Below, in pieces: positions 16,554 through 26,308 of a stretch of DNA of 64,000 bases. The notes beneath the pieces are model-generated. The model was given only the letters and a program-made list of their open reading frames with translations. It was not told where the DNA came from and ran no database searches. Each line of letters starts with the position of its first letter. Positions within the stretch are counted from its first letter, which is position 1. This DNA comes from Agathobacter sp. Lineage in GTDB: Bacteria; Bacillota; Clostridia; Lachnospirales; Lachnospiraceae. Where the stretch lies: positions 29,845 to 93,844 of the forward strand of contig JALEKN010000045.1 in NCBI GenBank assembly GCA_022769125.1, read 5' to 3'. The position numbers were made by a program, and so were the translations under genes.

Positions 16554-18523
16554 CAGATAATCCTCTTAAATTTCTTTTCCAATTCATATTTTGTCATAGA
16601 AATAATGGTAGGTCTTCCGTGCGGACAGTTATAGGGATTATCCAGTGTAAGCAGTTCATCGATCAGGCTTTGGATTTCCGGCATGGAAAGCCTGTTATTT
16701 CCCTTAACGGCAGCCTTACACGACATGGAAGCCACCTTTTCCAAAATAAGCTCCGGAGTCTCTTTTCCTGATAAATTGGAAAAATCATCCAGCATTTCAA
16801 TAAACAGATCCTTCATGTCCAGATTGAACAGATTGCCTGGAATCGCATTAATCATATATTCTTTTCCGCCGAAATGTTCCACCTCGTATCCTAACTTTTC
16901 AATCGGATCTCGAAAGCGTTCAAGTGCCTCCTGCTCCTTGGCATCCAAAGAAAGAATGAGCGGCGGACTTAGGATCTGCGAGGTGTAATCCTTTTCCCTA
17001 AGCCTTGCCATCGTTTTCTCATATAATACCTTCTCATGCGCCGCATGCTGGTCGATGATATAAAGCTTCTCATCATACTCGATCAACCAATAAGTATCAA
17101 ACAACTGCCCAATGATACGATGGTTCTTTTTTGCCGCCTGTGACATAAAATCTGGACTGATGGAGGAAAGAGTGATTTCCTCGTACCGTTCCTGTGCAAG
17201 CTCCTGCCCGTTTTGTGCTGCAGCATATTCTGTTTTTGCCGGCATAAGCCCGGATGTAAAGCCTTCTTCGCGGACAGCGTGCGTGCCATGCGCAATATTG
17301 ATAACGCCCGGATGCTTCATCTGTTCCTGCTCCGTTTGCGCGGTCTGTACATTTTGCTGCTTCGGCTGCTGGTGAAACCGCTCCGGGTAGCGCAGTTCAT
17401 ACGGGCTATCTTTTGCAACAGCATTCCGTATCTCCTGAATGCGCCGTTTTTCAAATGGCTCCGGGATCGGTTCCTTGTATATGTGTTCTTCCTTTTTCTC
17501 TTTCTGCTCCTCTACCGGGACATCCGGAATCAGATTCCGGTGAGCTAATGTACCGAAAATCACATCATACAATTGTTTATAGATTTCCTGATTGTGGTCG
17601 AAGCGCAGTTCCATTTTGGTCGGATGGACATTGACATCAAGCGAGGATTGGTCGAAGGAAAAATACAACACAGTAAACGGATATTGGTGCTGCATCAGGA
17701 AATTCTTATACCCTTCCTCAATAGCCTTTGCCAGCAGAGAACTCTTGATATATCTGCCATTGATAAAATAATTCTCATAATTGCGATTTCCACGCGAAAT
17801 TGTTGGCTTTCCAATGTATCCGCTCACCCGGAAAAACTCGCCCTTGTAATCCACTTCAAGAAGTGCGGATGCAATTTCCCGTCCGAAAATATGATAAATA
17901 ATATCTTTGCGATTTCCATTTCCAGACGTATGCAGCTTAGTCTGGTTATTATTGATGAATTTAAATGTAATATCCGGGTGTGAAAGCGCAAGGTGTTCAA
18001 CCACATCACTGATATACGCAGCTTCGGTCTGCGGTGTTTTTAAAAACTTCTTGCGCGCGGGTGTATTAAAGAACAAGTCTTTCACCAAAAAGGTCGTTCC
18101 ATCTGGCGCACCGATTTCCTCCAAACCGATTTCCTTTGACCCTTCAATCTGATACCTTACTCCGCACAATTCCTCCGCGGTTTTGGTGATCAGTTCCACG
18201 CGGGAGACCGCTGCAATACTGGAAAGTGCCTCACCTCGAAATCCCAGAGAAGACACATTCATCAGATCAAGTGCACTGCTGATCTTACTCGTAGAGTGGC
18301 GCAGAAAAGCAATCGGAACCTGATCTGCAGAAATTCCGCAGCCGTTGTCCGTAATACGGATCAGTGAAGTTCCACCTTCTTTGATTTCTACAGTTATTGC
18401 AGTTGCCTGCGCATCGATTGCATTTTCCACCAGTTCCTTCACAACGGAAGAAGGACGTTCAATCACTTCTCCCGCCGCAATCTTATCTATTGTTTCCTGA
18501 CTCAGCAAATGAATTTGCGGCAT
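16553..18523 (-). CDS. mutL: DNA mismatch repair protein MutL (endonuclease type)
   Basis: GHKL ATPase that couples MutS to strand removal. The 656-residue protein has the ATP-binding start IAAGEVIERPSSVVKELVEN, DNGCGI and GFRGEALSSIAAV, a variable linker rich in Gln/Glu (about 335-470), and a C-terminal domain with the metal-dependent nuclease signature DQHAAHEKVLYE (about residue 495), plus SCKAAVKGNN and CPHGRPT. These mark a nicking MutL, as expected where MutH is lacking. GAGGG precedes the ATG. It follows mutS by 62 bases. Confidence 0.97.
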   Translation of the reverse strand: MPQIHLLSQETIDKIAAGEVIERPSSVVKELVENAIDAQATAITVEIKEGGTSLIRITDNGCGISADQVPIAFLRHSTSKISSALDLMNVSSLGFRGEALSSIAAVSRVELITKTAEELCGVRYQIEGSKEIGLEEIGAPDGTTFLVKDLFFNTPARKKFLKTPQTEAAYISDVVEHLALSHPDITFKFINNNQTKLHTSGNGNRKDIIYHIFGREIASALLEVDYKGEFFRVSGYIGKPTISRGNRNYENYFINGRYIKSSLLAKAIEEGYKNFLMQHQYPFTVLYFSFDQSSLDVNVHPTKMELRFDHNQEIYKQLYDVIFGTLAHRNLIPDVPVEEQKEKKEEHIYKEPIPEPFEKRRIQEIRNAVAKDSPYELRYPERFHQQPKQQNVQTAQTEQEQMKHPGVINIAHGTHAVREEGFTSGLMPAKTEYAAAQNGQELAQERYEEITLSSISPDFMSQAAKKNHRIIGQLFDTYWLIEYDEKLYIIDQHAAHEKVLYEKTMARLREKDYTSQILSPPLILSLDAKEQEALERFRDPIEKLGYEVEHFGGKEYMINAIPGNLFNLDMKDLFIEMLDDFSNLSGKETPELILEKVASMSCKAAVKGNNRLSMPEIQSLIDELLTLDNPYNCPHGRPTIISMTKYELEKKFKRII

Positions 18524-18585
18524 TCTTTTTCCCTCATATAAAAGATGTTCCGATATAGCAATTTACAGAACATATTTTTTTACAG

Positions 18586-21237
18586 TTACCAACGGTTTTT
18601 TACTTTGTTCTGCAGTTCATTGAGTTTGTTGAGCGCGTCAAGCGGCGTCAGATTGCTGATCTCAATGTTGCGAAGTTCATCAATGATGGAATCATCGCTT
18701 GTCGTATCAAACAAAGACATCTGTGCAAGATCAACCTCATCCAGATGTTCTTTCTTCTTTTTCGATGTTCCTGCTGACTTATCTACTGTAATACTCTTTG
18801 CAATATCTGTGATATCATTGGCAAGCAGTTCGCTTACAATTTCATTGGCTCGATCGATAACACTGTCCGGAAGTCCGGCAAGTTTTGCGACCTGAATACC
18901 ATAGCTTTTATCCGCACCGCCTTTTACGATCTTTCGTAAAAACACGATGGTATCTCCCTTTTCCTTGACAGCAATACAATAATTATTGACGTTATCCAGC
19001 TTGCCCTCAAGCTCGGTAAGTTCATGATAGTGTGTTGCAAAAAGTGTCTTTGCCCCGAGAAGCTTCGGATTGCTGATGTGCTCCACCACAGCCCATGCAA
19101 TGCTTAACCCGTCAAATGTACTAGTTCCGCGTCCAATTTCATCAAGGATCAGAAGAGAATCAGAGGTTGCATTTCGCAAAATATTTGCCACCTCGTTCAT
19201 CTCGACCATAAACGTACTCTGTCCGGATGCAAGATCATCCGATGCACCTACTCGCGTAAAAATCCGGTCAACAATTCCGATATTTGCGCTTTCTGCCGGA
19301 ACAAAGCTTCCAATCTGTGCCATGAGAACGATCAGCGCCGTCTGTCTCATATAAGTGGATTTACCTGCCATATTCGGTCCCGTGATAATAGAGATACGGT
19401 TCTTTCCATTGTCCAGATATGTATCATTATCAATAAACATGCCGTTTGGAATCATCTTCTCAACAACCGGATGTCTTCCATTTTTGATATCGATTGTACC
19501 ATTTTCATTAATCTTTGGCTTGCAATAATTATTCTGCTGGGCAACCAGCGCAAGAGATGCAAAAACATCAAGCTTTGCGATTGCCTTTGCCGTCTTTAAA
19601 ATGCGAAGAACGTTATCCCCGATCTGCTGCCGGATCTGGCGGAATAATTCATATTCCAAAGATACAAGCCGATCCTCCGCTCCAAGGATGGTATCCTCCA
19701 ATTCCTTCAGTTCGGGTGTAATATATCGTTCTGCGTTCGTAAGCGTCTGTTTGCGCACATAGTAATCCGGCACCTGATCCTTAAATGAATTGGTAACCTC
19801 AAGATAATACCCGAATACCTTATTGTATTTGATACGAAGATTCTTGATTCCGGTCTTTTCGCGCTCCTTTGCCTCTACATCGGCAAGCCAGCTTTTTCCC
19901 TGTGTCTTCGCACTTCTTAACCGGTCAACCTCCTCATTATATCCATCCTTGATGATATCCCCCTCACGCACACTGATCGGTGGTTCTTCCTGAATAGAAG
20001 AACGGATCAGTTCATAAAGGTCTTCAAGGCAGTCAAAATCATTTTTAATTTCATCTGCAAGTGCTCCATCTACATCCTCCAGCAATGTCCGGATTGGAGG
20101 AAGCATCTCAATGGAATTGCGAAAGGCAATCAGGTCCCTTGGATTTGCTGTCTGATAGCTGATACGTGTGATCAACCGTTCAAGATCATAAATTGGATTC
20201 AGATACTCACGAAACTCATCTCTTGTGATTGCCTGCTTGTTCAGTGTCTCAATAAACTTCTGGCGTTTGATGATCTCGGACTTTTCAATCAGCGGCTGCT
20301 CCACGTAAGAGCGTAAAAGTCTTGCTCCCATTGCCGTCTTTGTCTTATCCAGCACCCACAGGAGTGAGCCTCTCTTCTGCTTTTCGCGAAGTGTTTCCAC
20401 AAGTTCGAGATTTCGTCTTGTGGAGCTGTCAAGGATCAGGAATTTGCCAATAGAATAAGGATGAATTTCAAGAATATGCTCCATTGAATTCTTTTGTGTA
20501 TCATAAAGATATTTCAAAAGAGCGCCTGCTGAGATCACTCCGCAGTCGTAATCTTCAAGTCCGAGTGCCTGTAAAGAAGCCACCTTAAAATGGGACAAAA
20601 GTGTCTCCTTTGCCAGATCGTCCCCAAAATACCAGGCATCCAATGAAGACACCGCAATTGACAGGCGGTTTTTCATATCCTCTATGTCAACCCCGCTCAT
20701 ATAAAACGCTTCATTGCATATAACCTCGGACGGAGCAAATTTGTTCATCTCATCCAAAAGTTTGCGTTCCGAATCTACCTCAGTAACAAAAAAATCTCCG
20801 GTCGTGACATCGCACGTTGCAACACCGTATTTGTCTGCAAGGTAGACAATACTCATAATATAATTGTTTTTTGACTCATCCAGCGACTGCATATCAATGT
20901 TGGTTCCCGGAGTAACTATACGGATAACCTCACGCTTAACGATTCCTTTTGCAAGCTTAGGGTCTTCCACCTGTTCGCAGATGGCAACCTTGTAGCCCTT
21001 CGCCACAAGTCGGTTGATATAGGTATCTGCCGCATGGAATGGTACGCCGCACATCGGTGCCCGTTCTTCCAAACCACAGCTCTTTCCGGTCAGTGTCAGT
21101 TCAAGCTCTTTGGATGCGATCTTTGCATCGTCAAAGAACATCTCATAAAAATCTCCGAGACGATAAAATAAAATGCAGTCCTTATTCTCTTCTTTTGTCT
21201 TCAGATAATGCTGCATCATTGGTGTTACATCAAGCAC
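18586..21237 (-). CDS. mutS: DNA mismatch recognition ATPase MutS
   Basis: An 883-residue MutS1 protein. The N-terminal mismatch-binding domain has the Phe-x-Glu wedge region (FYRLGDFYEMFFDDA), followed by connector and lever/clamp domains, then the ABC-type ATPase with Walker A GPNMAGKSTYMRQ (about residue 622), DEIGRGTSTFDG (about 695) and ATHYHEL. The C-terminal tail TPLDALNKLNELQNKV matches the conserved helical end. The start is a GTG (21237) with GAGAGGG 7 bases upstream. It heads the mutS-mutL-miaA group. Confidence 0.97.
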   Translation of the reverse strand: MLDVTPMMQHYLKTKEENKDCILFYRLGDFYEMFFDDAKIASKELELTLTGKSCGLEERAPMCGVPFHAADTYINRLVAKGYKVAICEQVEDPKLAKGIVKREVIRIVTPGTNIDMQSLDESKNNYIMSIVYLADKYGVATCDVTTGDFFVTEVDSERKLLDEMNKFAPSEVICNEAFYMSGVDIEDMKNRLSIAVSSLDAWYFGDDLAKETLLSHFKVASLQALGLEDYDCGVISAGALLKYLYDTQKNSMEHILEIHPYSIGKFLILDSSTRRNLELVETLREKQKRGSLLWVLDKTKTAMGARLLRSYVEQPLIEKSEIIKRQKFIETLNKQAITRDEFREYLNPIYDLERLITRISYQTANPRDLIAFRNSIEMLPPIRTLLEDVDGALADEIKNDFDCLEDLYELIRSSIQEEPPISVREGDIIKDGYNEEVDRLRSAKTQGKSWLADVEAKEREKTGIKNLRIKYNKVFGYYLEVTNSFKDQVPDYYVRKQTLTNAERYITPELKELEDTILGAEDRLVSLEYELFRQIRQQIGDNVLRILKTAKAIAKLDVFASLALVAQQNNYCKPKINENGTIDIKNGRHPVVEKMIPNGMFIDNDTYLDNGKNRISIITGPNMAGKSTYMRQTALIVLMAQIGSFVPAESANIGIVDRIFTRVGASDDLASGQSTFMVEMNEVANILRNATSDSLLILDEIGRGTSTFDGLSIAWAVVEHISNPKLLGAKTLFATHYHELTELEGKLDNVNNYCIAVKEKGDTIVFLRKIVKGGADKSYGIQVAKLAGLPDSVIDRANEIVSELLANDITDIAKSITVDKSAGTSKKKKEHLDEVDLAQMSLFDTTSDDSIIDELRNIEISNLTPLDALNKLNELQNKVKNRW

Positions 21238-21261
21238 AAATATTCCCTCTCTCTTTTGTTT

Positions 21262-22845
21262 CTAGTTATCTATTTCTTGCAGAATAGCCTCCGCAACTTT
21301 CATTCCATCCATTGCTGCGGACATGATTCCACCGGCATATCCGGCTCCCTCCCCACAAGGATAGATTCCTTTTATATTGCTTTGCAGTTTCTCATCACGC
21401 ACCATGCGAAGCGGTGAGGATGTTCTCGATTCCACGCCTGAAAGAATGGCATCCCTGCGGTCATATCCCGGAATGATCTTAGCAAAATGCTCCATTCCAA
21501 GACAAAATGACTGTTCCATATTTTCAGAAAAAAGGCCGCGTAGATTTGTAAATTCAGTTTTCCCCTTAACGCAGGAGGCATAATCTCCGTAAGAGACGGA
21601 TTTTTGTCCGGTGAGATAATCTCCGTATAGCTGTTGCGGTATGTATCCATTTCCGAGATCGTATGCCTTTTTTTCAAGCGCTCTTTGAAAACGCATGCCT
21701 GCAAGCGCATCATCCGCACCAAAATCTCTTGGGTCTACCGAAATAATGATCGCACTATTTGCATTGGCCGCATGACGTCCGGAATAACTCATTCCGTTTA
21801 CCACAAGTTCTCCCTCTTCAGAGGAAGAATTGACCACATAACCGCCCGGACACATACAGAAAGAATACACGCCTCTTCCATTCGGGAAATTTGAAGTCAC
21901 TTTATACGGAGCAGCTGGCAGATCATCTCTGTTTTGCCCATACATAGCTTCATTTATCATTGCCTGCGGATGTTCCACGCGGAAACCAACCGCAAAATTC
22001 TTAACCGTCATACAAAGCTTAGCATCATTTAATTCCGCAAAAGTATCTCTTGCGCTGTGCCCCAGAGCAAGAACAACCATATCCGCTTCAAATTCCATCC
22101 CATTATTGCAGGCGACCCCGGTAATCTGTCCTCCTTTGATCTGAAACTTTCTTGCGCATGTATGAAAATGAAAGGTACAACCATGTTCAATCAGATAATT
22201 TCTCATATTGACGATCACATTTGCAAGAATATCTGTCCCGATGTGAGGTTTATTCTCATAGCGGATTGCTTCAGGTGCTCCAAAACGTATAAACGTATCT
22301 AGCACAAATGGATTGCGAAGTGCCGGATCTTTTACCGCAGTATTGAGTTTTCCGTCAGAGAAAGTTCCTGCGCCGCCCTCACCAAACTGAACATTGGATT
22401 CGGTATCGAGCACACCGGTTTGCCAAAAAAGATTCACCGCATCCACACGTTCCTCCATCGGAGCACCACGCTCGATAACGATTGGATTAATACCACACTC
22501 ACAAAGCAGATACGCACAAAAAAGTCCTGCCGGTCCGGCCCCTATGATCAATGGTCTTTTAAAGTTCTGTTGCACCGGACGCTTCGGAAGCTGATAAGTC
22601 CGAGGCTTCTCGACCGACACATTTGGGATGTGGATATGTTTTGCAATGTTTTCTTCCTTCAAAAGTTCCACCCCTATGGCATACACATAAAAAAGCTGTG
22701 GCTTTTTACGTGCATCCAAAGATTTCTTCAGAATCTTATAAGAAAAATCCGTATGTTCTTTTATTTTAAGTGTTCTTTTTATCTTCTCTGTAAGTTCAGC
22801 CTCCGTATGTTCAACAGGAAGCTTTAACTGGTTTATTTTTATCAT
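21262..22845 (-). CDS. FAD-dependent dehydrogenase-like flavoprotein
   Basis: A 527-residue two-domain flavoprotein. The N-terminal 95 residues form a small separate domain (IKINQLKLPVEHTEAELTEK...FYVYAIGVEL), followed by the FAD-binding GAGPAGLFCAYLLCECG, VIERGAPMEERVDAVN, FGEGGAGTFSDGKLN, NKPHIGTDIL and, near the end, GIYPCGEGAGYAGGIMSAA. This architecture is that of uncharacterised dehydrogenases common in Clostridia; the substrate is unknown. Its ATG overlaps the stop of the next upstream flavoprotein gene by four bases (ATGA), so the two are probably made together. Confidence 0.88.
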   Translation of the reverse strand: MIKINQLKLPVEHTEAELTEKIKRTLKIKEHTDFSYKILKKSLDARKKPQLFYVYAIGVELLKEENIAKHIHIPNVSVEKPRTYQLPKRPVQQNFKRPLIIGAGPAGLFCAYLLCECGINPIVIERGAPMEERVDAVNLFWQTGVLDTESNVQFGEGGAGTFSDGKLNTAVKDPALRNPFVLDTFIRFGAPEAIRYENKPHIGTDILANVIVNMRNYLIEHGCTFHFHTCARKFQIKGGQITGVACNNGMEFEADMVVLALGHSARDTFAELNDAKLCMTVKNFAVGFRVEHPQAMINEAMYGQNRDDLPAAPYKVTSNFPNGRGVYSFCMCPGGYVVNSSSEEGELVVNGMSYSGRHAANANSAIIISVDPRDFGADDALAGMRFQRALEKKAYDLGNGYIPQQLYGDYLTGQKSVSYGDYASCVKGKTEFTNLRGLFSENMEQSFCLGMEHFAKIIPGYDRRDAILSGVESRTSSPLRMVRDEKLQSNIKGIYPCGEGAGYAGGIMSAAMDGMKVAEAILQEIDN

Positions 22846-24089
22846 AATTTTCCCTTTTTTGCATAAACTGCAGCATTTTTTCCTGCCACATAGCCGGACG
22901 ACCACGCCCATTGCAGATTATATCCGCCACAAATTCCATCCACGTCCAGAAGCTCCCCGCAGAAAAACATCCCTGGTACGAGCTTTGACATCAGGGTTGG
23001 CGTATCAATGTCACGTGTATCAAGACCTCCCGCACAGACTTGCGCAAATTCGTACGCCCTTGGTCTGTCGATTTCGACCGCAAAATGACGGATCACCTCA
23101 ATCAGCCCATCTAACTGTCTGATATCCCGGATCTGCGTATCCTCCGAAATTGATGCATGATGTAACAGAAAAGGGATCAGCTTCTGATTGGTAAGACCAT
23201 CCAGAAGATCATATGCCCTTACAACACCATTCTGTTGCCTTAACCGATATGTAAATTCCTCCCGCAGCTGTACATCTGTAAACTCCGGCAAAAAGCATAC
23301 CTCAGCAGTTGCCTTTTGTCCGTTTGCAAGAGCCATGGATGCAAACCGGCTTACCTGGAATACCGGGATCCCTGATAATCCGTACTCCGTAAGCTGCAAT
23401 TCCCCGATGTCTTGCGCAACCTCCTGTCCATCCACAAGAAGACGGATACCGGCATCGCACCGTACGCCTGCCACACGCTTAAAGTTTATGTTTTTGGCAT
23501 ATAGGCCACATAGTGCCGGAACAATTTTCGTAAAATGATGTCCAAATTTCTTGATAAACGGAAACGCAGAGCCATCACTCCCAAGCTTGTCCGAGGCGAG
23601 TAGTCCAACCGCAAAAACAACACTATCCGCATAATAGATACTCACTCCATCCGTCAGTGCAAAGCCTCGCTTTTCCTTTCGGACATCCGTAAGCGTATAG
23701 GAAAGCAACGTCGTCACCCTCCGTTCATTAAGCTTTCGCGCAAGCGCACACACCACAGAGGCAGCCTGTTCGCTGTTCGGATAATAATATCCCCTCTTTT
23801 CTCTTGGATATATCCCAATCCGATGAAAAAAGTCCAATGTATCCTGCAAGGTAAATTGGCGCAGCACCGGAAACAATGCCGGATTGCCGCGAAAACATTC
23901 TTCCTGCATATCAGCATTCGTAAAGTTACACTTTCCGTTTCCGGTCGCCGCCAGCTTTTTGCCCACTTTATTTGTATGTTCAATTAGGATAACCCTGCCG
24001 GAATTTTCTGATGCCGCAATCGCTGCCATCATGCCTGAGGCCCCCGCACCGATCACAGCGCAGTCAAAGTGCTGATTTTCTTTTGCCAT
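22842..24089 (-). CDS. HI0933/BaiN-type flavoprotein
   Basis: A 415-residue FAD-binding Rossmann protein: FDCAVIGAGASGMMAAIAAS at the N-terminus, GKCNFTNADM, and the family-defining C-terminal block CAGGLDTRDIDTPTLMSKLV followed by FCGELLDVDGICGGYNLQWA. Some relatives act in bile acid dehydroxylation (BaiN) but most members are housekeeping proteins of unknown substrate, so the bile-acid role should not be inferred here. The start at 24089 has AAGGAGA; the in-frame ATG 12 codons upstream has no comparable site. Overlaps the downstream flavoprotein by four bases. Confidence 0.88.
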   Translation of the reverse strand: MAKENQHFDCAVIGAGASGMMAAIAASENSGRVILIEHTNKVGKKLAATGNGKCNFTNADMQEECFRGNPALFPVLRQFTLQDTLDFFHRIGIYPREKRGYYYPNSEQAASVVCALARKLNERRVTTLLSYTLTDVRKEKRGFALTDGVSIYYADSVVFAVGLLASDKLGSDGSAFPFIKKFGHHFTKIVPALCGLYAKNINFKRVAGVRCDAGIRLLVDGQEVAQDIGELQLTEYGLSGIPVFQVSRFASMALANGQKATAEVCFLPEFTDVQLREEFTYRLRQQNGVVRAYDLLDGLTNQKLIPFLLHHASISEDTQIRDIRQLDGLIEVIRHFAVEIDRPRAYEFAQVCAGGLDTRDIDTPTLMSKLVPGMFFCGELLDVDGICGGYNLQWAWSSGYVAGKNAAVYAKKGKL

Positions 24090-24183
24090 ACGTTTCTCCT
24101 TGGCAATTTCTTTTCCTATTCCCAATTTGCCACGCTAATTTTATCATAAGAGGTTCCAATATGCAAACGCGATTCAAGCACCT

Positions 24184-24552
24184 TTAACTAGAATAATTCT
24201 CAAGAAATTCATATAACTCGTCCTCATCGTCAAATCGGATTCCATATACCAGCTGTCTTCTCATCTCCTCGGAAAGATTCCGGCTTAAAATTCCCGTGTC
24301 GAAAAACACAGTTACATTGTCTGCATAATATACAAGCAGATGCCCATCCACATCAAAAATAATATACTCATAGCTTTCCTGTGTTTTCCCACTGTAAATT
24401 GCATTTTCCTGTGTACTGCTTTCCGTCTCGTCCTGTGTTATATCCTGCAGTTGTTTGCCGCCTCCCATATGTTTTGTTCCGGCCCAGATCATAAGCGCAG
24501 AAATTGTAATTAAAAGAACAACAAAAATGCAGATACTGTATTGTCGTTTCAT
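24184..24552 (-). CDS. Membrane-anchored protein with a BofC-like C-terminal domain
   Basis: A 122-residue protein with an N-terminal membrane helix (SICIFVVLLITISALMIWAG), a Gln/Thr/Glu-rich linker and a C-terminal domain ending DVDGHLLVYYADNVTVFF, then LSEEMRRQLVYGIRF and EDELYEFLENYSS. From memory this resembles the C-terminal domain of the sporulation regulator BofC (pattern ...L...GI...DEEELY.FLE.YSS), and similar short forms occur in non-Bacillus Firmicutes; the match is partial. The start codon and its GGGTGAT site lie inside the loop of a long inverted repeat (see 24527-24582). It sits downstream of a SpoVB/MurJ-type flippase gene. Confidence 0.7.
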   Translation of the reverse strand: MKRQYSICIFVVLLITISALMIWAGTKHMGGGKQLQDITQDETESSTQENAIYSGKTQESYEYIIFDVDGHLLVYYADNVTVFFDTGILSRNLSEEMRRQLVYGIRFDDEDELYEFLENYSS

Positions 24553-24582
24553 AAATTCATCACCCGCATACAGTATCTGCAT
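24527..24582 (-). promoter_or_regulatory. 14-bp inverted repeat enclosing the start codon of the BofC-like gene
   Basis: The arms ATGCAGATACTGTA (24527-24540) and TACAGTATCTGCAT (24569-24582) are perfect reverse complements, 28 bases apart. In the minus-strand mRNA the hairpin loop carries the GGGTGAT Shine-Dalgarno-like site and the ATG at 24552; the 3' arm is codons 5-9 of the gene. There is no U-run after it, so it is not an intrinsic terminator. It may modulate translation or mRNA stability; that is inference. Confidence 0.6.
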
Positions 24583-24625
24583 TCTTTGTAATTTTATTCC
24601 TGCATTTCTGATATTAAAACAAAAT

Positions 24626-26293
24626 CTAACGCAGTAAGTGCGCTTTCTTCGCGATTCTCACAATAACATCCCCCTTCGGGAAGCGACGGATCTCGCTCTC
24701 CGTTAGTCCATGTAACAGTAACAGCATAACTGCATAAACAACAACCGCCACAACCATCGCCAGAAGTAACGAGATCGTATTGCTTGAGCAGAGAGCAAAC
24801 AGTCCCTTGTATACTGCCCATGTGGCAATTCCCATCACAACGGAACAGATTGCCGGAACAATAAATGTTCTTGCCACTTCCTGCCTGTAACCGCTGTACC
24901 TGGTCAGCGAAATGGCATTAAGTATGCACATGATGAGTGCAAACAATACATTTGAAAGTACAACCGCATAGATATTCAGATGGAAGAACAGCATCATGAT
25001 GACAAGAATAATCACGTGCAGGACGAGCGCAATCGCAGCATTGATTACCGGAACCTTCAGCCGGTTAATTCCCTGCAGCAGTCCATTCGAAAGTGTGGAC
25101 ATTGAGTAAAGAATTACAGCGACAGAACCCATGTACATCATTGCTCCAGCCATATTTATCGTCTGTGCAGTGCTTGGGAACAAAAGCAGAAAAATTGGCT
25201 TGGCCAGCACAGCAAGTCCAACCGCACATGGAAATGAAACAACCATGATAAAACGCATCGCAGCATTGATTTCATATCTCACCGCCTTCATGTCACCCTT
25301 TCCAAAAGACGCAGTAAGGGTAGGCACAGATGAAGCTGCCATTGCTGATGCAATAGATATCGGCACATTGATCATGAGCTTATATTTTCCGGTATATACC
25401 CCCCACCACACATCAATGTCATCACTGATATACCCTTGTGCATACGCGATATGTTTATAGATACCATTGTCGATAAAGCTGCTGATGTTATAGATCGTTG
25501 AGCTTAAAAGTACCGGTATGATTGTGATTACCAGCGTCCGTATCGTCTCAATAAACGGTTCCATCGCACGGATCTTTTCTCTGCGGATCTGGCGCTTGAA
25601 TACTGTCATATAAACGCAGAAAACAAAGATCATAAACAAAAGTCCAAAAACAGCTCCAAGGTTCGTTCCGAGTGTTCCACCTGCAGCACCATAGGCGGCA
25701 GCATAATGTTCAGGGTCGCCGAGCACCCCGCCGATACGCTTACCGTAGCCAAACAGCATATACGCTGCCCATACGCTGACGATTGCATTGATCACCTGCT
25801 CAACAATCTGTGAAATTGCGCTCGGCATCATTGTTCCGAGTCCCTGGAAAAATCCCCTTAAAACGCCGAGAACAGCAACAATAAGCAACGCCGGTGCAAG
25901 CACCTTCAACGCGAAAATACAATTTGGAGTCTTTAAATATATCTCTGAGAAAAATCCTGCTCCAAAATACACAAGTAAAGCAAACAACGTACCGGAGACA
26001 ACCGCAAATAGCATGGCTCCCTTAAACACCTGATATGCCATACGCTTGTTGCCATTCGCCACCTGTGCGGAAACAAGTTTTGAAACAGCAAGCGGCAGAC
26101 TGTAAGAAGAGATGATAAGCATAATGCTGTACACCTCATATGCGCTTCCATAGTAACTGTTTCCAAGGTCTCCTATAATATCTGTCATCGGGATACGATA
26201 AACAAGTCCGATGATCCGGCTGATTATAGATGCAAATGCAAGGATAGAGCCTTGCACAAGGAAATTTGTTCCTTTATTCTTTGATCTTCCCAT
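24626..26293 (-). CDS. MATE/MOP-superfamily lipid-linked oligosaccharide flippase, SpoVB/MurJ type
   Basis: A 555-residue polytopic membrane protein with about 14 hydrophobic segments. The N-terminus NFLVQGSILAFASIISRIIG, LVYRIPMTDIIGD and the later VLRGFFQGLGTMMPSAISQI and ISIASAMAASSVPTLTASF are typical of SpoVB/YtgP/MurJ-like exporters. Such proteins flip lipid II or related lipid-linked sugars. Whether this one is the vegetative MurJ-like (YtgP) or the sporulation SpoVB form cannot be decided; nearby yqfC, yqfD and a BofC-like gene allow either. Starts 15 bases after ybeY with AGAGGA. Confidence 0.88.
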   Translation of the reverse strand: MGRSKNKGTNFLVQGSILAFASIISRIIGLVYRIPMTDIIGDLGNSYYGSAYEVYSIMLIISSYSLPLAVSKLVSAQVANGNKRMAYQVFKGAMLFAVVSGTLFALLVYFGAGFFSEIYLKTPNCIFALKVLAPALLIVAVLGVLRGFFQGLGTMMPSAISQIVEQVINAIVSVWAAYMLFGYGKRIGGVLGDPEHYAAAYGAAGGTLGTNLGAVFGLLFMIFVFCVYMTVFKRQIRREKIRAMEPFIETIRTLVITIIPVLLSSTIYNISSFIDNGIYKHIAYAQGYISDDIDVWWGVYTGKYKLMINVPISIASAMAASSVPTLTASFGKGDMKAVRYEINAAMRFIMVVSFPCAVGLAVLAKPIFLLLFPSTAQTINMAGAMMYMGSVAVILYSMSTLSNGLLQGINRLKVPVINAAIALVLHVIILVIMMLFFHLNIYAVVLSNVLFALIMCILNAISLTRYSGYRQEVARTFIVPAICSVVMGIATWAVYKGLFALCSSNTISLLLAMVVAVVVYAVMLLLLHGLTESEIRRFPKGDVIVRIAKKAHLLR

Positions 26294-26308
26294 ATTCTAT
26301 CCTCTGTT

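Noticed and set aside
22842..24089. Bile-acid dehydroxylation role from BaiN similarity
   Set aside because: The family is broad and no bai genes are in the window.
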